From positions 77,788 through 141,787 of the forward strand of contig NZ_JAUSZX010000003.1 of assembly GCF_030818015.1 (NCBI RefSeq): a stretch of DNA of 64,000 bases. The letters are read 5' to 3'. Below, one piece after another: positions 1 to 8,233 of this stretch; position 1 is the first letter of the stretch; the number at the start of each line of letters is the position of its first letter. The notes under the pieces were generated by a model. It ran no database searches and had not been told where the DNA came from. It saw only the letters and a list, made by a program, of their open reading frames with translations. Made by a program: the position numbers and the translations under genes. Source of the stretch: Arthrobacter globiformis. GTDB lineage: Bacteria > Actinomycetota > Actinomycetes > Actinomycetales > Micrococcaceae.

Positions 1-153
1 GTGGTCAAGGAAGTCAAAGACAACGGGACCTACGTCGAAGAGGGCTACAACGGCAACCCGCCACCGGATGACCACAACTACTACACCCGGACTGTCAGCA
101 ACACCGTCCCCTCAGCCTTCCTGTACCTGCCCACCCAAGAGGAGAAAAAGTGA
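1..153 (+). CDS. C-terminal end of a probable CHAP-domain cell-wall hydrolase (VirB1-like), 5' partial
   Basis: The frame is open from the first base and ends at TGA 151-153, giving 50 residues of a protein whose start lies outside the window. The start of the fragment (VVKEVKDNGTYVEEGYN) and the following Asp-His-Asn-Tyr-Tyr-Thr-Arg stretch resemble the last strands of CHAP amidase/peptidase domains. Such wall hydrolases often open Gram-positive type IV secretion operons, where they loosen peptidoglycan for the channel. Its stop overlaps the GTG of the next gene, so the two are probably translationally coupled. The family assignment rests on a short tail and on context; an NlpC/P60-type protein is possible. 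Confidence 0.55.
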   Translation: MVKEVKDNGTYVEEGYNGNPPPDDHNYYTRTVSNTVPSAFLYLPTQEEKK

Positions 154-662
154 AAAAGCCCCTTGCCCTCATCGCAGTAGCCCTGCTCTGCGCCGCGTGC
201 GCACCGGCAGCGAACACCACGCCGGCACCGACTGAACCCAGGACCGCAACGCCTTCCGCGCCGGTTTCGCTGAGCGCCAGCAGCGGTCCACAGGCTCCCG
301 GAGGCACGGTCCCGGTCAAGATCGGTATCACCTGGGACGAGGCCAGCAAGGACGCGGCCGTGGACGTCGCCCAAAAGGCAATGGCGAACTTTGCCCGCCC
401 TGGTGTGGAAGAAAAGCAGTGGGCCAACGATCTTGCCCGTTGGCTGACGCCACAGGCCACTGCTGATTACTCGGCTGTGGCTCCGGCCAACATCCCCGCA
501 GATCGCGTTACCGGCCCCGCCGCGCTGAGCGTCGATGAAGCCAACGGCTACGGGGTCATGGCGGCGGTTCCGACCAACGCCGGGACCTATACGGTGCAGC
601 TGCTCCGGACGGGCAAGGAAGCCCCGTGGAAGGTCAACCGCTTCACCCCTCCCTCGTCCTAA
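150..662 (+). CDS. Putative lipoprotein of the conjugation operon
   Basis: A 170-residue protein starting at GTG 150, which overlaps the upstream stop, with GGAG just before it. The N-terminus is a lysine-led signal peptide with a hydrophobic core ending in LLCAAC, a plausible lipobox, followed by an Ala/Thr/Pro-rich linker of about 35 residues. The rest is a small soluble domain of about 110 residues with no motif I recognise. It would be anchored outside the membrane. Position in a type IV secretion operon suggests an accessory or VirB8-like extracytoplasmic role, but that is inferred only from context. Confidence 0.72.
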   Translation: MKKPLALIAVALLCAACAPAANTTPAPTEPRTATPSAPVSLSASSGPQAPGGTVPVKIGITWDEASKDAAVDVAQKAMANFARPGVEEKQWANDLARWLTPQATADYSAVAPANIPADRVTGPAALSVDEANGYGVMAAVPTNAGTYTVQLLRTGKEAPWKVNRFTPPSS

Positions 663-703
663 GCGCCGCAACTACCCAACTCACACACGTAAGGAAGAAG
701 CCA

Positions 704-2155
704 ATGAGCACCACATCAAGCGAGGTCCTGGCCTTTCCAAACATCAGGGCCATCGTCCGTGACAACGGAACCGCTGAGGTCGTCGTCGCAGGTAACTCCC
801 GCATCGTCCCTGCTGGGGAGTCCCTGCAGGATCTTCGCAACAACGCCCTGGCCCTCGTCGTGGGCGAGGCACAGACGCTGAACCGTCCCGTCAGGGCCCA
901 GATCGAGGATCCCGAAGGGCACGGTGAACTGATCGTGCACCCGGACAACAGGATCGAATCCGTCTCCTACGAGGTACGCCCCGCCCGACGCCGGGCAGAA
1001 GCATCGGAACCCGCGCCTGAGACGGTAGCCCCAGCCGTCATTGAAACCGTCCCGGCCCCTGCACCCGAGCCTGTTGCGGTGCCGGCAGAACCTGCGGTTG
1101 CCGCCGTCGCCGCGGTGGACCGCCGGCCGTGGCCGCCGAACCCCGTCACCTTAGACACGACGCCAGCCCCGGCAGTTGCCACGGAGGAAGCCCCTCCGAC
1201 CCGGCGCAGCTTGAAGGAAACCTCTTTCCTGGTCGGCGCCCCGGTCCTGGAACCGGCCACGCAGGGCTGGCGTGGTGCGCTCACGCGCCTTGGCTTCCGG
1301 ATGGACCCGTCAGCCGAAGAACTCTCCGCGCGGGAGGATATCCGCACCGTTAGCCAGCACTGGCCCGGCCCGCGGACCATTGCCGTGGTCAACCGCAAGG
1401 GCGGGGCGAACAAGACCCCCACGGTGGTGATGCTCTCGGCGATCCTTGCCCGCTACAGCGGGGCCGCAACGGTGGCCTGGGACAACAACGAGTCCCAAGG
1501 CACGCTGGGGTGGCGCACGGAAAAGGGCGCCCATGACCGCAGCGTCCTGGACCTGATCGATTCCTCGACAGAACTGCTCTCCCCGTCAACGAACGCCGCG
1601 GAGATCGCCAAGTTCGTCCACCACCAGACCGCTGACAAGTTCGACGTGCTGCGCTCAGACGAGAACGAAGAAGGCGACCACGAAGTCACCGCCGAGGAAG
1701 TCGACATCGCCCACCGGGTCCTCACCCGCTACTACCGGCTGGTCATCATGGACTCCGGCAACACCGCCCGCGCAGCAAACTGGCGGCGAATGATCGACCA
1801 CACCAACCAGCTCGTCGTGCCTGTAACGGCCATCGAGGACCGCGCCGAAGCCGCCCGGCTGACGCTGCAGACTCTCGAATCCCGTGGCGGCCACGATGCC
1901 GAGCTGGCCCGCAACGCTGTTGTCATCGTCTCCGAATCCACTGATGCCAAGCGCGCCATGTCCGGGGATGCCTTGAAGCGGGCCAAAGACGAGGCCCAGC
2001 GGATTGCCGATGGTTTTGAGCCGTTCGTCCGGGCCGTCGTCCGGATTCCGTACGATCCAGCGCTGGTCAACGGCCCCATCCGTTATGAAGCTCTCCAACC
2101 CGCCACCCAGCGGGCATGGCTGGCGGCCGCGGCCGCCGTCGCCAAAGGCTTCTAG
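704..2155 (+). CDS. ParA/MinD-like ATPase with long N-terminal region, in a T4SS operon
   Basis: A 483-residue protein. ATG 704 is preferred because AAGGAAG lies 7 bases upstream; an in-frame ATG at 626 has no such site and overlaps the previous gene. Residues 1-90 form a small domain, followed by an Ala/Pro-rich linker. From about residue 225 there is a MinD/ParA-type ATPase with a deviant Walker A, KGGANKTPT, the strand LVIMDSGNT and the later segment LVVPVTAIEDRAEAA. ParA/MinD ATPases position cargo such as DNA, chemoreceptors or secretion machinery. Here the gene sits between a lipoprotein and the pilin-like gene, so it may localise the conjugation apparatus rather than partition a plasmid. 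No ParB is visible nearby. Confidence 0.85.
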   Translation: MSTTSSEVLAFPNIRAIVRDNGTAEVVVAGNSRIVPAGESLQDLRNNALALVVGEAQTLNRPVRAQIEDPEGHGELIVHPDNRIESVSYEVRPARRRAEASEPAPETVAPAVIETVPAPAPEPVAVPAEPAVAAVAAVDRRPWPPNPVTLDTTPAPAVATEEAPPTRRSLKETSFLVGAPVLEPATQGWRGALTRLGFRMDPSAEELSAREDIRTVSQHWPGPRTIAVVNRKGGANKTPTVVMLSAILARYSGAATVAWDNNESQGTLGWRTEKGAHDRSVLDLIDSSTELLSPSTNAAEIAKFVHHQTADKFDVLRSDENEEGDHEVTAEEVDIAHRVLTRYYRLVIMDSGNTARAANWRRMIDHTNQLVVPVTAIEDRAEAARLTLQTLESRGGHDAELARNAVVIVSESTDAKRAMSGDALKRAKDEAQRIADGFEPFVRAVVRIPYDPALVNGPIRYEALQPATQRAWLAAAAAVAKGF

Positions 2156-2191
2156 ACCCACCCATCATCCGGACTTTCGAAGGGAGGAACC

Positions 2192-2794
2192 ATGCGACAG
2201 TCCCTGAACCCTTGGATTACCAGCCCCACCGCCGACACTGCTGAACAGGAAACGCCGGATACGTACCTGCCGCCAACGGCAGTCATCAGTGCACCTCTGA
2301 AGGGAATGGTCGAACCCGACGCAGCAGACCGCTTGGCCCACCGCACCATGTCCGGTTCTGCCGCGTTATGGATCATCGGCGCTCATGGGGGAGCGGGCGA
2401 GAGCAAAATGGCGGACCTCCTCGGCGCCCGGCCCACCGATCACTGCTGGCCCGTCCTGCAGGACGGAAGCAAGCCACGGGTGCTGCTGGTCTGCCGCGCA
2501 GACATGCGCGGCCTGACAGCCGTCAGGAGCGCCCTGACCCAATGGGCATCAGGAGCCGCACCGGAAGTTGACCTGCTCGGCCTGGCCGTCCTTGCTGACG
2601 CACCGGGGAAAACTCCCAAAGCCCTCCGGGACTTCACTTCGATCGTCGGCGGGGGAGCGCCCCGGCTTTGGACCCTCCCCTGGGTGGAAGCCTGGCGGCT
2701 CGGGGACACCACGGCCCCGTCGTCCCGCGAATACCAACGCTTCATCACCGACATGGCCGCCCTGGCCTTCGACAGCACATCAACCACCCACTGA
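2192..2794 (+). CDS. DUF6668-like protein with a P-loop-like glycine motif
   Basis: A 200-residue protein preceded by GGGAGGAACC. Near residues 63-71 it has GAHGGAGES, which resembles a nucleotide-binding loop but lacks the usual lysine, then the strand RVLLVCRADMRGL and DLLGLAVLADAPGK, like a degenerate SIMIBI-class NTPase fold. I recall such proteins as DUF6668, repeatedly found beside actinobacterial conjugation genes; that family name is from memory. It follows the ParA-like gene by 36 bases and may be a catalytically weakened partner of it. Function unknown. Confidence 0.68.
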   Translation: MRQSLNPWITSPTADTAEQETPDTYLPPTAVISAPLKGMVEPDAADRLAHRTMSGSAALWIIGAHGGAGESKMADLLGARPTDHCWPVLQDGSKPRVLLVCRADMRGLTAVRSALTQWASGAAPEVDLLGLAVLADAPGKTPKALRDFTSIVGGGAPRLWTLPWVEAWRLGDTTAPSSREYQRFITDMAALAFDSTSTTH

Positions 2795-2805
2795 AAGGTC
2801 TCACC

Positions 2806-3075
2806 ATGAACACGCTCTCTGTACTTGCAACCAACGTCATCCCCGACCCCAAACCGACCATCCCTGCCGAAGCCGACGGACTGCTCACAGTCCTGAACTG
2901 GGCCTCCGGTATCGGTCTGGTCCTGGGCGTCCTGGGCGTCATCATCGTCGGTATTGGCATGGTGATCCAGCTCCAGCGCGGCGAGGGTGCCCAGGCTATC
3001 GGCAAGCTCGGCTGGGTCCTCCTGGGCTGCATCATCATTACCGGCGCTGCAGGCATCGTCCGCGCCTTCGTCTAA
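2806..3075 (+). CDS. Small two-TM membrane protein, TrbC/VirB2-like pilin candidate
   Basis: An 89-residue protein. ATG 2806 follows GAAAGG by 7 bases. It has a short polar N-terminus, a hydrophobic helix at about residues 31-52 (GIGLVLGVLGVIIVGIGMVI), a short charged loop with Arg-Gly-Glu, and a second helix at about 67-85. This matches the size and topology of VirB2/TrbC pilin subunits of type IV secretion systems. Sequence identity to known pilins is low, so the call depends on topology and on the VirB6, VirB4 and VirD4 genes downstream. Confidence 0.72.
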   Translation: MNTLSVLATNVIPDPKPTIPAEADGLLTVLNWASGIGLVLGVLGVIIVGIGMVIQLQRGEGAQAIGKLGWVLLGCIIITGAAGIVRAFV

Positions 3076-3102
3076 GCCAGTACCAACAACGGGAGGTTCA
3101 CT

Positions 3103-3861
3103 ATGAGCCAGTCAACAGAGAGCACCACCGAAAGCAATCCGTTCACCAGGCCTGGTTTCATCATTGCGGGCGCGCTGGTGGTCGCGCTGATCGCAGCAGC
3201 CGTCGTCATCTTCCTGCTCCCCAAAGGGCAGGGAAACGCGCAGCCGGCGCCTGCCCCTGCGGAGCCCAGCGGCTCAGCCGCAGCTAGCCCCAGCGCTTCA
3301 GCTGGGGCTAGCACCAGCGTCTGCGGACTTCCTTCATCGTCCGAAACGGCTCTGGGAACGGCGCCGGATACGAATTGGGAGCTTGTTGGCAAGATGGCTA
3401 CGCCTACCGAGCCGGACACCTTCGGTCCAGGAACCACTGACGAAGACGGATTCCGCTCGTGCTTTTCCCAGTCACCGACAGGAGCCCTCTACGCTGCTGC
3501 CAACCTCCTTGCAATGGGCTCGTCAGGGGACCGCGCCATCAATCAGAAGATGACGGATATGCTCTTGTTGCCTGGGCCGGGTAGGGATATCGCCAAAGCA
3601 GATTCACAGTCAATGCCGGCAACGGCTGCGCCAAGTTCCACCGTTCAATTTCGCGGCTTTGTGATCAAGAGCTACTCCCGTTCAGCGGCCAACGTTGATA
3701 TCGCCTTTCAGACTGACACAGGGGTATTGGGACACACCGTCCTTCCTCTGGAGTGGACAGATGGTGATTGGAAGCTGGCAATTGCTGACTCAGGTCGACT
3801 GGTCAATGAAATGACCCAAATCGGTGACCTCCGCGGTTTCATCCCTTGGTCGGGAGCCTGA
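3103..3861 (+). CDS. Membrane-anchored extracytoplasmic protein of the T4SS operon
   Basis: A 252-residue protein with GGGAGG before ATG 3103. Residues 1-18 are polar, residues 19-41 form one transmembrane helix (FIIAGALVVALIAAAVVIFL), then a Pro/Ala/Ser-rich linker leads to an external domain of about 170 residues beginning near CGLPSSSETALG. The domain contains a single Cys pair and a hydrophobic W-rich strand near its end (LPLEWTDGDWKLAIA). One helix plus an external NTF2-sized domain recalls VirB8/TcpC-type components, but no diagnostic motif is visible. The next gene starts one base after its stop. Confidence 0.72.
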   Translation: MSQSTESTTESNPFTRPGFIIAGALVVALIAAAVVIFLLPKGQGNAQPAPAPAEPSGSAAASPSASAGASTSVCGLPSSSETALGTAPDTNWELVGKMATPTEPDTFGPGTTDEDGFRSCFSQSPTGALYAAANLLAMGSSGDRAINQKMTDMLLLPGPGRDIAKADSQSMPATAAPSSTVQFRGFVIKSYSRSAANVDIAFQTDTGVLGHTVLPLEWTDGDWKLAIADSGRLVNEMTQIGDLRGFIPWSGA

Positions 3862-3862
3862 C

Positions 3863-5143
3863 ATGGCGGAGAAGTGCTTACCGCTGGATGCCGGATGTGA
3901 GCTGAAAAACTGGGCTGCGGGGCTGGCTGATGACGCTATAAGCAACCTGGCTAAAGCCATCATGGAGGGCATGAGTCAGATGGTGACGACTCTGTCTACC
4001 TTCTGGGTCTCCATGCCCACGGTGAATCTCATCAGCGACGACAGAACGGGGCCAAGTTCCGTGGTCTCAACAGTCAACAGCGAATTAATGACGTGGACGT
4101 TATCGCTGGCGGTCCTCGCCGTCATCATCGGCGGCATTCGCATGATTTGGGAACAGCGAGGCACACCGTTGAAGGATCTTCTACGTTCCCTAATCACACT
4201 CACCCTGGTGTCCAGCCTTGGCCTGGGTGTCATCTCGATTCTGGTCATTGCCGCAGATGCTTTCTCGGCCGCCATCATTGAGCGTTCCACGGACGGGAAG
4301 GGCTTTGCTCAGTCGATGAGCGTCCTTGTCATGACCGGCCAGACGGGGGTCGGGGTGTTTATCCTCATCGTCCTGGGGCTGATCGGGTTGGTTGCTTCAC
4401 TGGTCCAGATCGTCCTGATGGTGGTCCGGAGCGGCATGCTGGTGATCTTGGCGGGCATCCTGCCGACCACGGCCGCTTTCACGAACACCGAGATGGGCAG
4501 GCAGTGGTTCCAGAAGGCGGTCGGCTGGACTATTGCTTTCGTTCTCTACAAGCCAGCTGCGGCGATCGTGTACTCGGTCGCATTCCTGCTCATGGGCAAC
4601 GGTGGAGGCGAAAATGTGCTGATTAAGTCCATCACGGGCTTCACGTTGATGATCGTTGCCTTGTTCGCACTTCCAGCGTTGATGCGGTTCGTCACGCCGA
4701 TGGTCGGTGCCGTTGCCTCGGGCAGCGGAGCCGCAGCCGGGGCTGCCGTTGGTGCTATGGCCACCGGTGCCGTCTCTCTGGGCCGTAGCGGCAGCGGAAG
4801 AGGCAATGCAGCGCCAACCCCTGCGACCACAACCAGTACCGCCAGCACCCAGAGCACTCACGCCGGCGCTTCGCCGAAGGGCAGTGACGGAGCGCCTGGT
4901 TCTCGGGGCGGGGGAGGACAGCCTACGCCGGGCACTACGGGCCCGGGCGGAGCCGCTGGCGCTGCAACCGCAGGCAGGGCAGGCTCCGCAGGCGCAGCGA
5001 CTGGGGCAAGCAGCGGGGCAGCAGCAGCTGGCCCGGCTGGCATGGCTCTAGCCGCCGGGGCACAGGTGGCTACCAAGACGTCGCAGGCAATCGAGAAGAC
5101 CGCGCAGGATTCAACCGGGGAGGGCCCCAGTGGCAGCAATTAA
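3863..5143 (+). CDS. TrbL/VirB6-like conjugal transfer membrane protein
   Basis: A 426-residue polytopic protein. ATG 3863 is chosen because it lies one base after the previous stop and the upstream in-frame ATG at 3824 would overlap that gene. After an 80-residue N-terminus there are about five to six hydrophobic segments (for example near LSLAVLAVIIGGIRMI and GVFILIVLGLIGLVASLVQI), then an Ala/Gly/Ser/Thr-rich low-complexity tail of about 130 residues. This is the architecture of VirB6/TrbL inner-membrane channel proteins in Gram-positive conjugation systems. Its end overlaps the next gene by 14 bases. Confidence 0.83.
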   Translation: MAEKCLPLDAGCELKNWAAGLADDAISNLAKAIMEGMSQMVTTLSTFWVSMPTVNLISDDRTGPSSVVSTVNSELMTWTLSLAVLAVIIGGIRMIWEQRGTPLKDLLRSLITLTLVSSLGLGVISILVIAADAFSAAIIERSTDGKGFAQSMSVLVMTGQTGVGVFILIVLGLIGLVASLVQIVLMVVRSGMLVILAGILPTTAAFTNTEMGRQWFQKAVGWTIAFVLYKPAAAIVYSVAFLLMGNGGGENVLIKSITGFTLMIVALFALPALMRFVTPMVGAVASGSGAAAGAAVGAMATGAVSLGRSGSGRGNAAPTPATTTSTASTQSTHAGASPKGSDGAPGSRGGGGQPTPGTTGPGGAAGAATAGRAGSAGAATGASSGAAAAGPAGMALAAGAQVATKTSQAIEKTAQDSTGEGPSGSN

Positions 5144-6638
5144 CACAGAATACAAGGAGCCGTCCTACGGCAATTGGCGAGTACCGCGCTCCGCCGGCCT
5201 GGGCAACCTCGGCGCCATTGGCACCGGGATTGTCATGGCCGGGCTGTTGATGGGCATCACGACCTTCGCTATCTGGGGCCTGTTCCCGGGCCTCGCTGTC
5301 CTCGCCCTTGCCGGGGCCAGCGCCCTGTTGCTGACGGTCAAGGACAAGCACGGCCAGTCCGTTGTGGATCGCTTCGGCACCCGTATGAGCTTCCGGCTCT
5401 CCAAGTCCACTGGAACGAACCTCTACCGCTCCGGCCCTCTGGGTGTGACGGAGTGGGGCATGTACCAGCTGCCCGGTCTGGCTGCGAAGTCGCGCCTCTA
5501 CGAGTTCGCCGACTCCTACAAGCGCCCGTTCGCCATGCTGCACGTGCCAGCCACCAGCCACTTCACAGTCATCTTCTCCACCGAACCCGATGGAGCGTCG
5601 CTGGTGGACCCTGAGCAGGTCGACGCGTGGGTCGCTAACTGGGGCGGCTGGCTCGCCGGCCTTGCCGACGAAGCCGGACTGGACGCCGCGGCCGTCACCG
5701 TCGAGACCGCCCCCGATTCCGGGTACCGGCTGCGGAACGAAGTTGAAATGAACATCGACCCGAACGCACCGGAATTTGCCCAAGCCATTCTGCGCGAGGT
5801 TGTTGATACCTACCCGGAGGGATCGGCCACGGTACGTGCCTGGGTGTCCCTGACCTTCAACGCTTCCCTGCGGTCCGGGTCAAAGAAGCGCACGCCTGAA
5901 GATGTGGCCCGGGACCTCGCCTCCCGGATCCCGGGCCTGTCAGCCCGCTTGCAGTCCACCGGTGCCGGTATCGCCCGACCGATGTCAGCGCAGGAACTCT
6001 GCGAGGTCGTCCGCGTCGCCTACGATCCCCCTGCTGCGCTGATCATTGATGAAGCCCACGCGGCCGGTTCCCCCGTTGCCCTGACTTGGGGTGAGGTCGG
6101 CCCCACCGCCACGCAGGCGAACTGGGATGACTACCGCCACGATTCCGCGTTCTCGGTCTCCTGGACCATGACCGGAGCACCGCGCGGGTCCGTGAACTCC
6201 TCGGTCCTTTCCCGGCTGCTGGCCCCGCACGGGGACATTGACCGCAAACGGGTATCCCTGCTCTACCGTCCGATGGATTCTGCGAAGGCCGCCACAGTGG
6301 TCGAGCGGGACCAGAACAACGCCAACGTCCGCATCACCTCCGGAACCCGGCCCAGCGCCCGTGCCTTGGTCGATGCCCGTTCGGCCGTGCAGACCGCTCA
6401 GGAAGAAGCCCGCGGCGCCGGACTGGTGAACTTCGGCATGGTCGTCTCCGCCACAGTGACCGACAGGGAACGGCTGCCTGATGCCGTGGCCGCCATTGAA
6501 CAGACCTCCGGCACCGCCCGGGTACTGTTGCGCCGCGCGTACGGCGCGCAGGACACCGCGTTCGCGGCGTCACTGCCGCTGGGGCTCGTCTTGCCCAAGC
6601 ACAGCATGGTGCCCTCGGAAATCAAGGACGCTCTCTAA
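5130..6638 (+). CDS. SCO6880-family conjugation protein (VirB3/PrgI-like membrane anchor)
   Basis: A 502-residue protein starting at GTG 5130 inside the end of the VirB6 gene. It carries two closely spaced hydrophobic segments at about residues 28-70 (GIVMAGLLMGITTFAIWGLF and LAVLALAGASALLL), like VirB3/PrgI proteins, followed by a large soluble region. It matches what I know as the SCO6880 family, which precedes the VirB4 ATPase in actinobacterial conjugation operons and probably anchors it to the membrane. The stop overlaps the start of the VirB4 gene (TAATG). Confidence 0.83.
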   Translation: MAAINTEYKEPSYGNWRVPRSAGLGNLGAIGTGIVMAGLLMGITTFAIWGLFPGLAVLALAGASALLLTVKDKHGQSVVDRFGTRMSFRLSKSTGTNLYRSGPLGVTEWGMYQLPGLAAKSRLYEFADSYKRPFAMLHVPATSHFTVIFSTEPDGASLVDPEQVDAWVANWGGWLAGLADEAGLDAAAVTVETAPDSGYRLRNEVEMNIDPNAPEFAQAILREVVDTYPEGSATVRAWVSLTFNASLRSGSKKRTPEDVARDLASRIPGLSARLQSTGAGIARPMSAQELCEVVRVAYDPPAALIIDEAHAAGSPVALTWGEVGPTATQANWDDYRHDSAFSVSWTMTGAPRGSVNSSVLSRLLAPHGDIDRKRVSLLYRPMDSAKAATVVERDQNNANVRITSGTRPSARALVDARSAVQTAQEEARGAGLVNFGMVVSATVTDRERLPDAVAAIEQTSGTARVLLRRAYGAQDTAFAASLPLGLVLPKHSMVPSEIKDAL

Positions 6639-8233
6639 TGGCCCTCAAAGACCTTTTGACGTCAATGACAGTAAAGACAGTAAAGCCATCAAAGGGGGTG
6701 CCAAGGGACAAGGCTGAGAAGCAGCTGCGCGAGGCCGGGCCGGGTGCCCGTGGCTGGTCCGGACCTGGCGGCGGCATGGCTCAGCTCGTCCCGTCCGTGA
6801 AGGAGTACCGGGGAACCACTGTCCAGGTCTGCGGCCTGTGGCCGTTTTCCTCCGGTGCGTCCTCGCCCATGATCGGCGTCCCGCTCGGCCGTCACGAGGA
6901 AACCCAGGCCACGGTCTGCTGCGACCCGATCAGCTGGTTCCAGCGCGCGCGCCTCATCTCCAACCCTTCCGCTTTCATCCTCGGAAAACCCGGGCTGGGC
7001 AAGTCCACGCTGGTCCGGCGCATGTTCCTGGGGCTTGCCGCACAAGGCGTCAATCCACTGGTTCTCGGTGACCTGAAAGGCGAGCACGTCAAAGCTGTCG
7101 AAGCTCTCGGCGGGCAGGTCATCAAGCTCGGCCGCGGCGTCGGCTACCTAAATATTCTCGATCCGGGTCAGGCTGTCGAGGTCGCCCAGCTCCTCGAGGA
7201 ACACGGCCACCACGATGCCGCGACCCGGGTCCGGGCCGACGCCCACGGCCGCCGCCTGAACATGGTCGTCTCCCTCATCACTATCAGCCGGAACAATCCG
7301 CCGACCGACCAGGAACAAACCATCCTGGACCGCGCCCTGCGGGTCCTCGATGAGCGTTTTGACGGCATCCCGGTTCTGAAGGACCTGCTGGACGTGATCG
7401 TCTCCGCCCCGGATGAGCTGCGCCAGGTCGCGCTGGACCGTGGCGACATGAACGTCTACCTGCAGGAGACGCGGGCGCTGGAAGCGACCCTGCTGGGGCT
7501 GACCGGGGGAGGGAAGCTGGGAGAAATCTTCTCCCGGCAGACCACCAATCCGATGAAGCGCGACCGGGCCGTGGTCTTCGACGTCTCCAGCATCGACGAG
7601 ACAGAGACTGATCTGCAGGCCGCCGTGCTGCTCGCGTGCTGGTCCTACGGCTTCGGGAGCGTGAATGTCGCCAACGCTCTCGCCGACGCGGGCCTGGAGC
7701 CACGGCGGAACTACTTCGTAGTGCTGGACGAGCTGTGGCGGGCGCTGCGCTCCGGCAAGGGCATGGTTGACCGCGTGGACGCGCTGACCCGTCTGAACCG
7801 GTCCGTGGGCGTCGGGCAGATCATGATTTCCCACACTATGTCCGACCTGTTGGCGCTGCCGGCAGAAGAGGACCGGATGAAGGCCCGCGGCTTCGTGGAA
7901 CGCTCCGGCATGGTCATCTGCGGCGGCCTTCCCGCGTCGGAAATGCCACTGCTGACCTCCGCCATTCCCCTCTCCCGGCAGGAACAGCAAAAGCTCATCT
8001 CCTGGCAGGATCCGCCCGCCTGGGACTCCAGGGGGGTCGACGTAGAACCCCCGGGACGGGGAAAGTTCCTCATCAAGGTTGGCGGCCGCCCCGGGATCCC
8101 CGTCCAGATCGGGCTGACCTCCATTGAGCAGGGCGGGGGACTGAACGACACCGACACCCGCTGGCACAAGCCCGCGCAAACGCTGATGGACCCGGCAGTA
8201 CCACAGCTGCCCGCAGAAGGAGGAACGCTGTGA
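6638..8233 (+). CDS. VirB4/TraC-like conjugation ATPase
   Basis: A 531-residue ATPase. Walker A is GKPGLGKST at about residues 117-125 and a Walker B-like strand NYFVVLDELWRALRSG lies near residue 365. The segment VGQIMISHTMSDLLAL resembles the HerA/VirB4 sensor region. VirB4 proteins energise pilus assembly and substrate transfer on the inner face of the membrane. Most of the N-terminal VirB4 region is missing, which fits the preceding SCO6880 gene supplying it. It starts on the stop of that gene and ends overlapping the VirD4 gene by 4 bases (GTGA). Confidence 0.86.
   Translation: MALKDLLTSMTVKTVKPSKGVPRDKAEKQLREAGPGARGWSGPGGGMAQLVPSVKEYRGTTVQVCGLWPFSSGASSPMIGVPLGRHEETQATVCCDPISWFQRARLISNPSAFILGKPGLGKSTLVRRMFLGLAAQGVNPLVLGDLKGEHVKAVEALGGQVIKLGRGVGYLNILDPGQAVEVAQLLEEHGHHDAATRVRADAHGRRLNMVVSLITISRNNPPTDQEQTILDRALRVLDERFDGIPVLKDLLDVIVSAPDELRQVALDRGDMNVYLQETRALEATLLGLTGGGKLGEIFSRQTTNPMKRDRAVVFDVSSIDETETDLQAAVLLACWSYGFGSVNVANALADAGLEPRRNYFVVLDELWRALRSGKGMVDRVDALTRLNRSVGVGQIMISHTMSDLLALPAEEDRMKARGFVERSGMVICGGLPASEMPLLTSAIPLSRQEQQKLISWQDPPAWDSRGVDVEPPGRGKFLIKVGGRPGIPVQIGLTSIEQGGGLNDTDTRWHKPAQTLMDPAVPQLPAEGGTL

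Noticed and set aside
704..2155. Plasmid partition locus (ParA)
   Set aside because: The ATPase is embedded in the secretion operon, has a long unusual N-terminus and no ParB or centromere repeats adjoin it, so a partition role is not supported.
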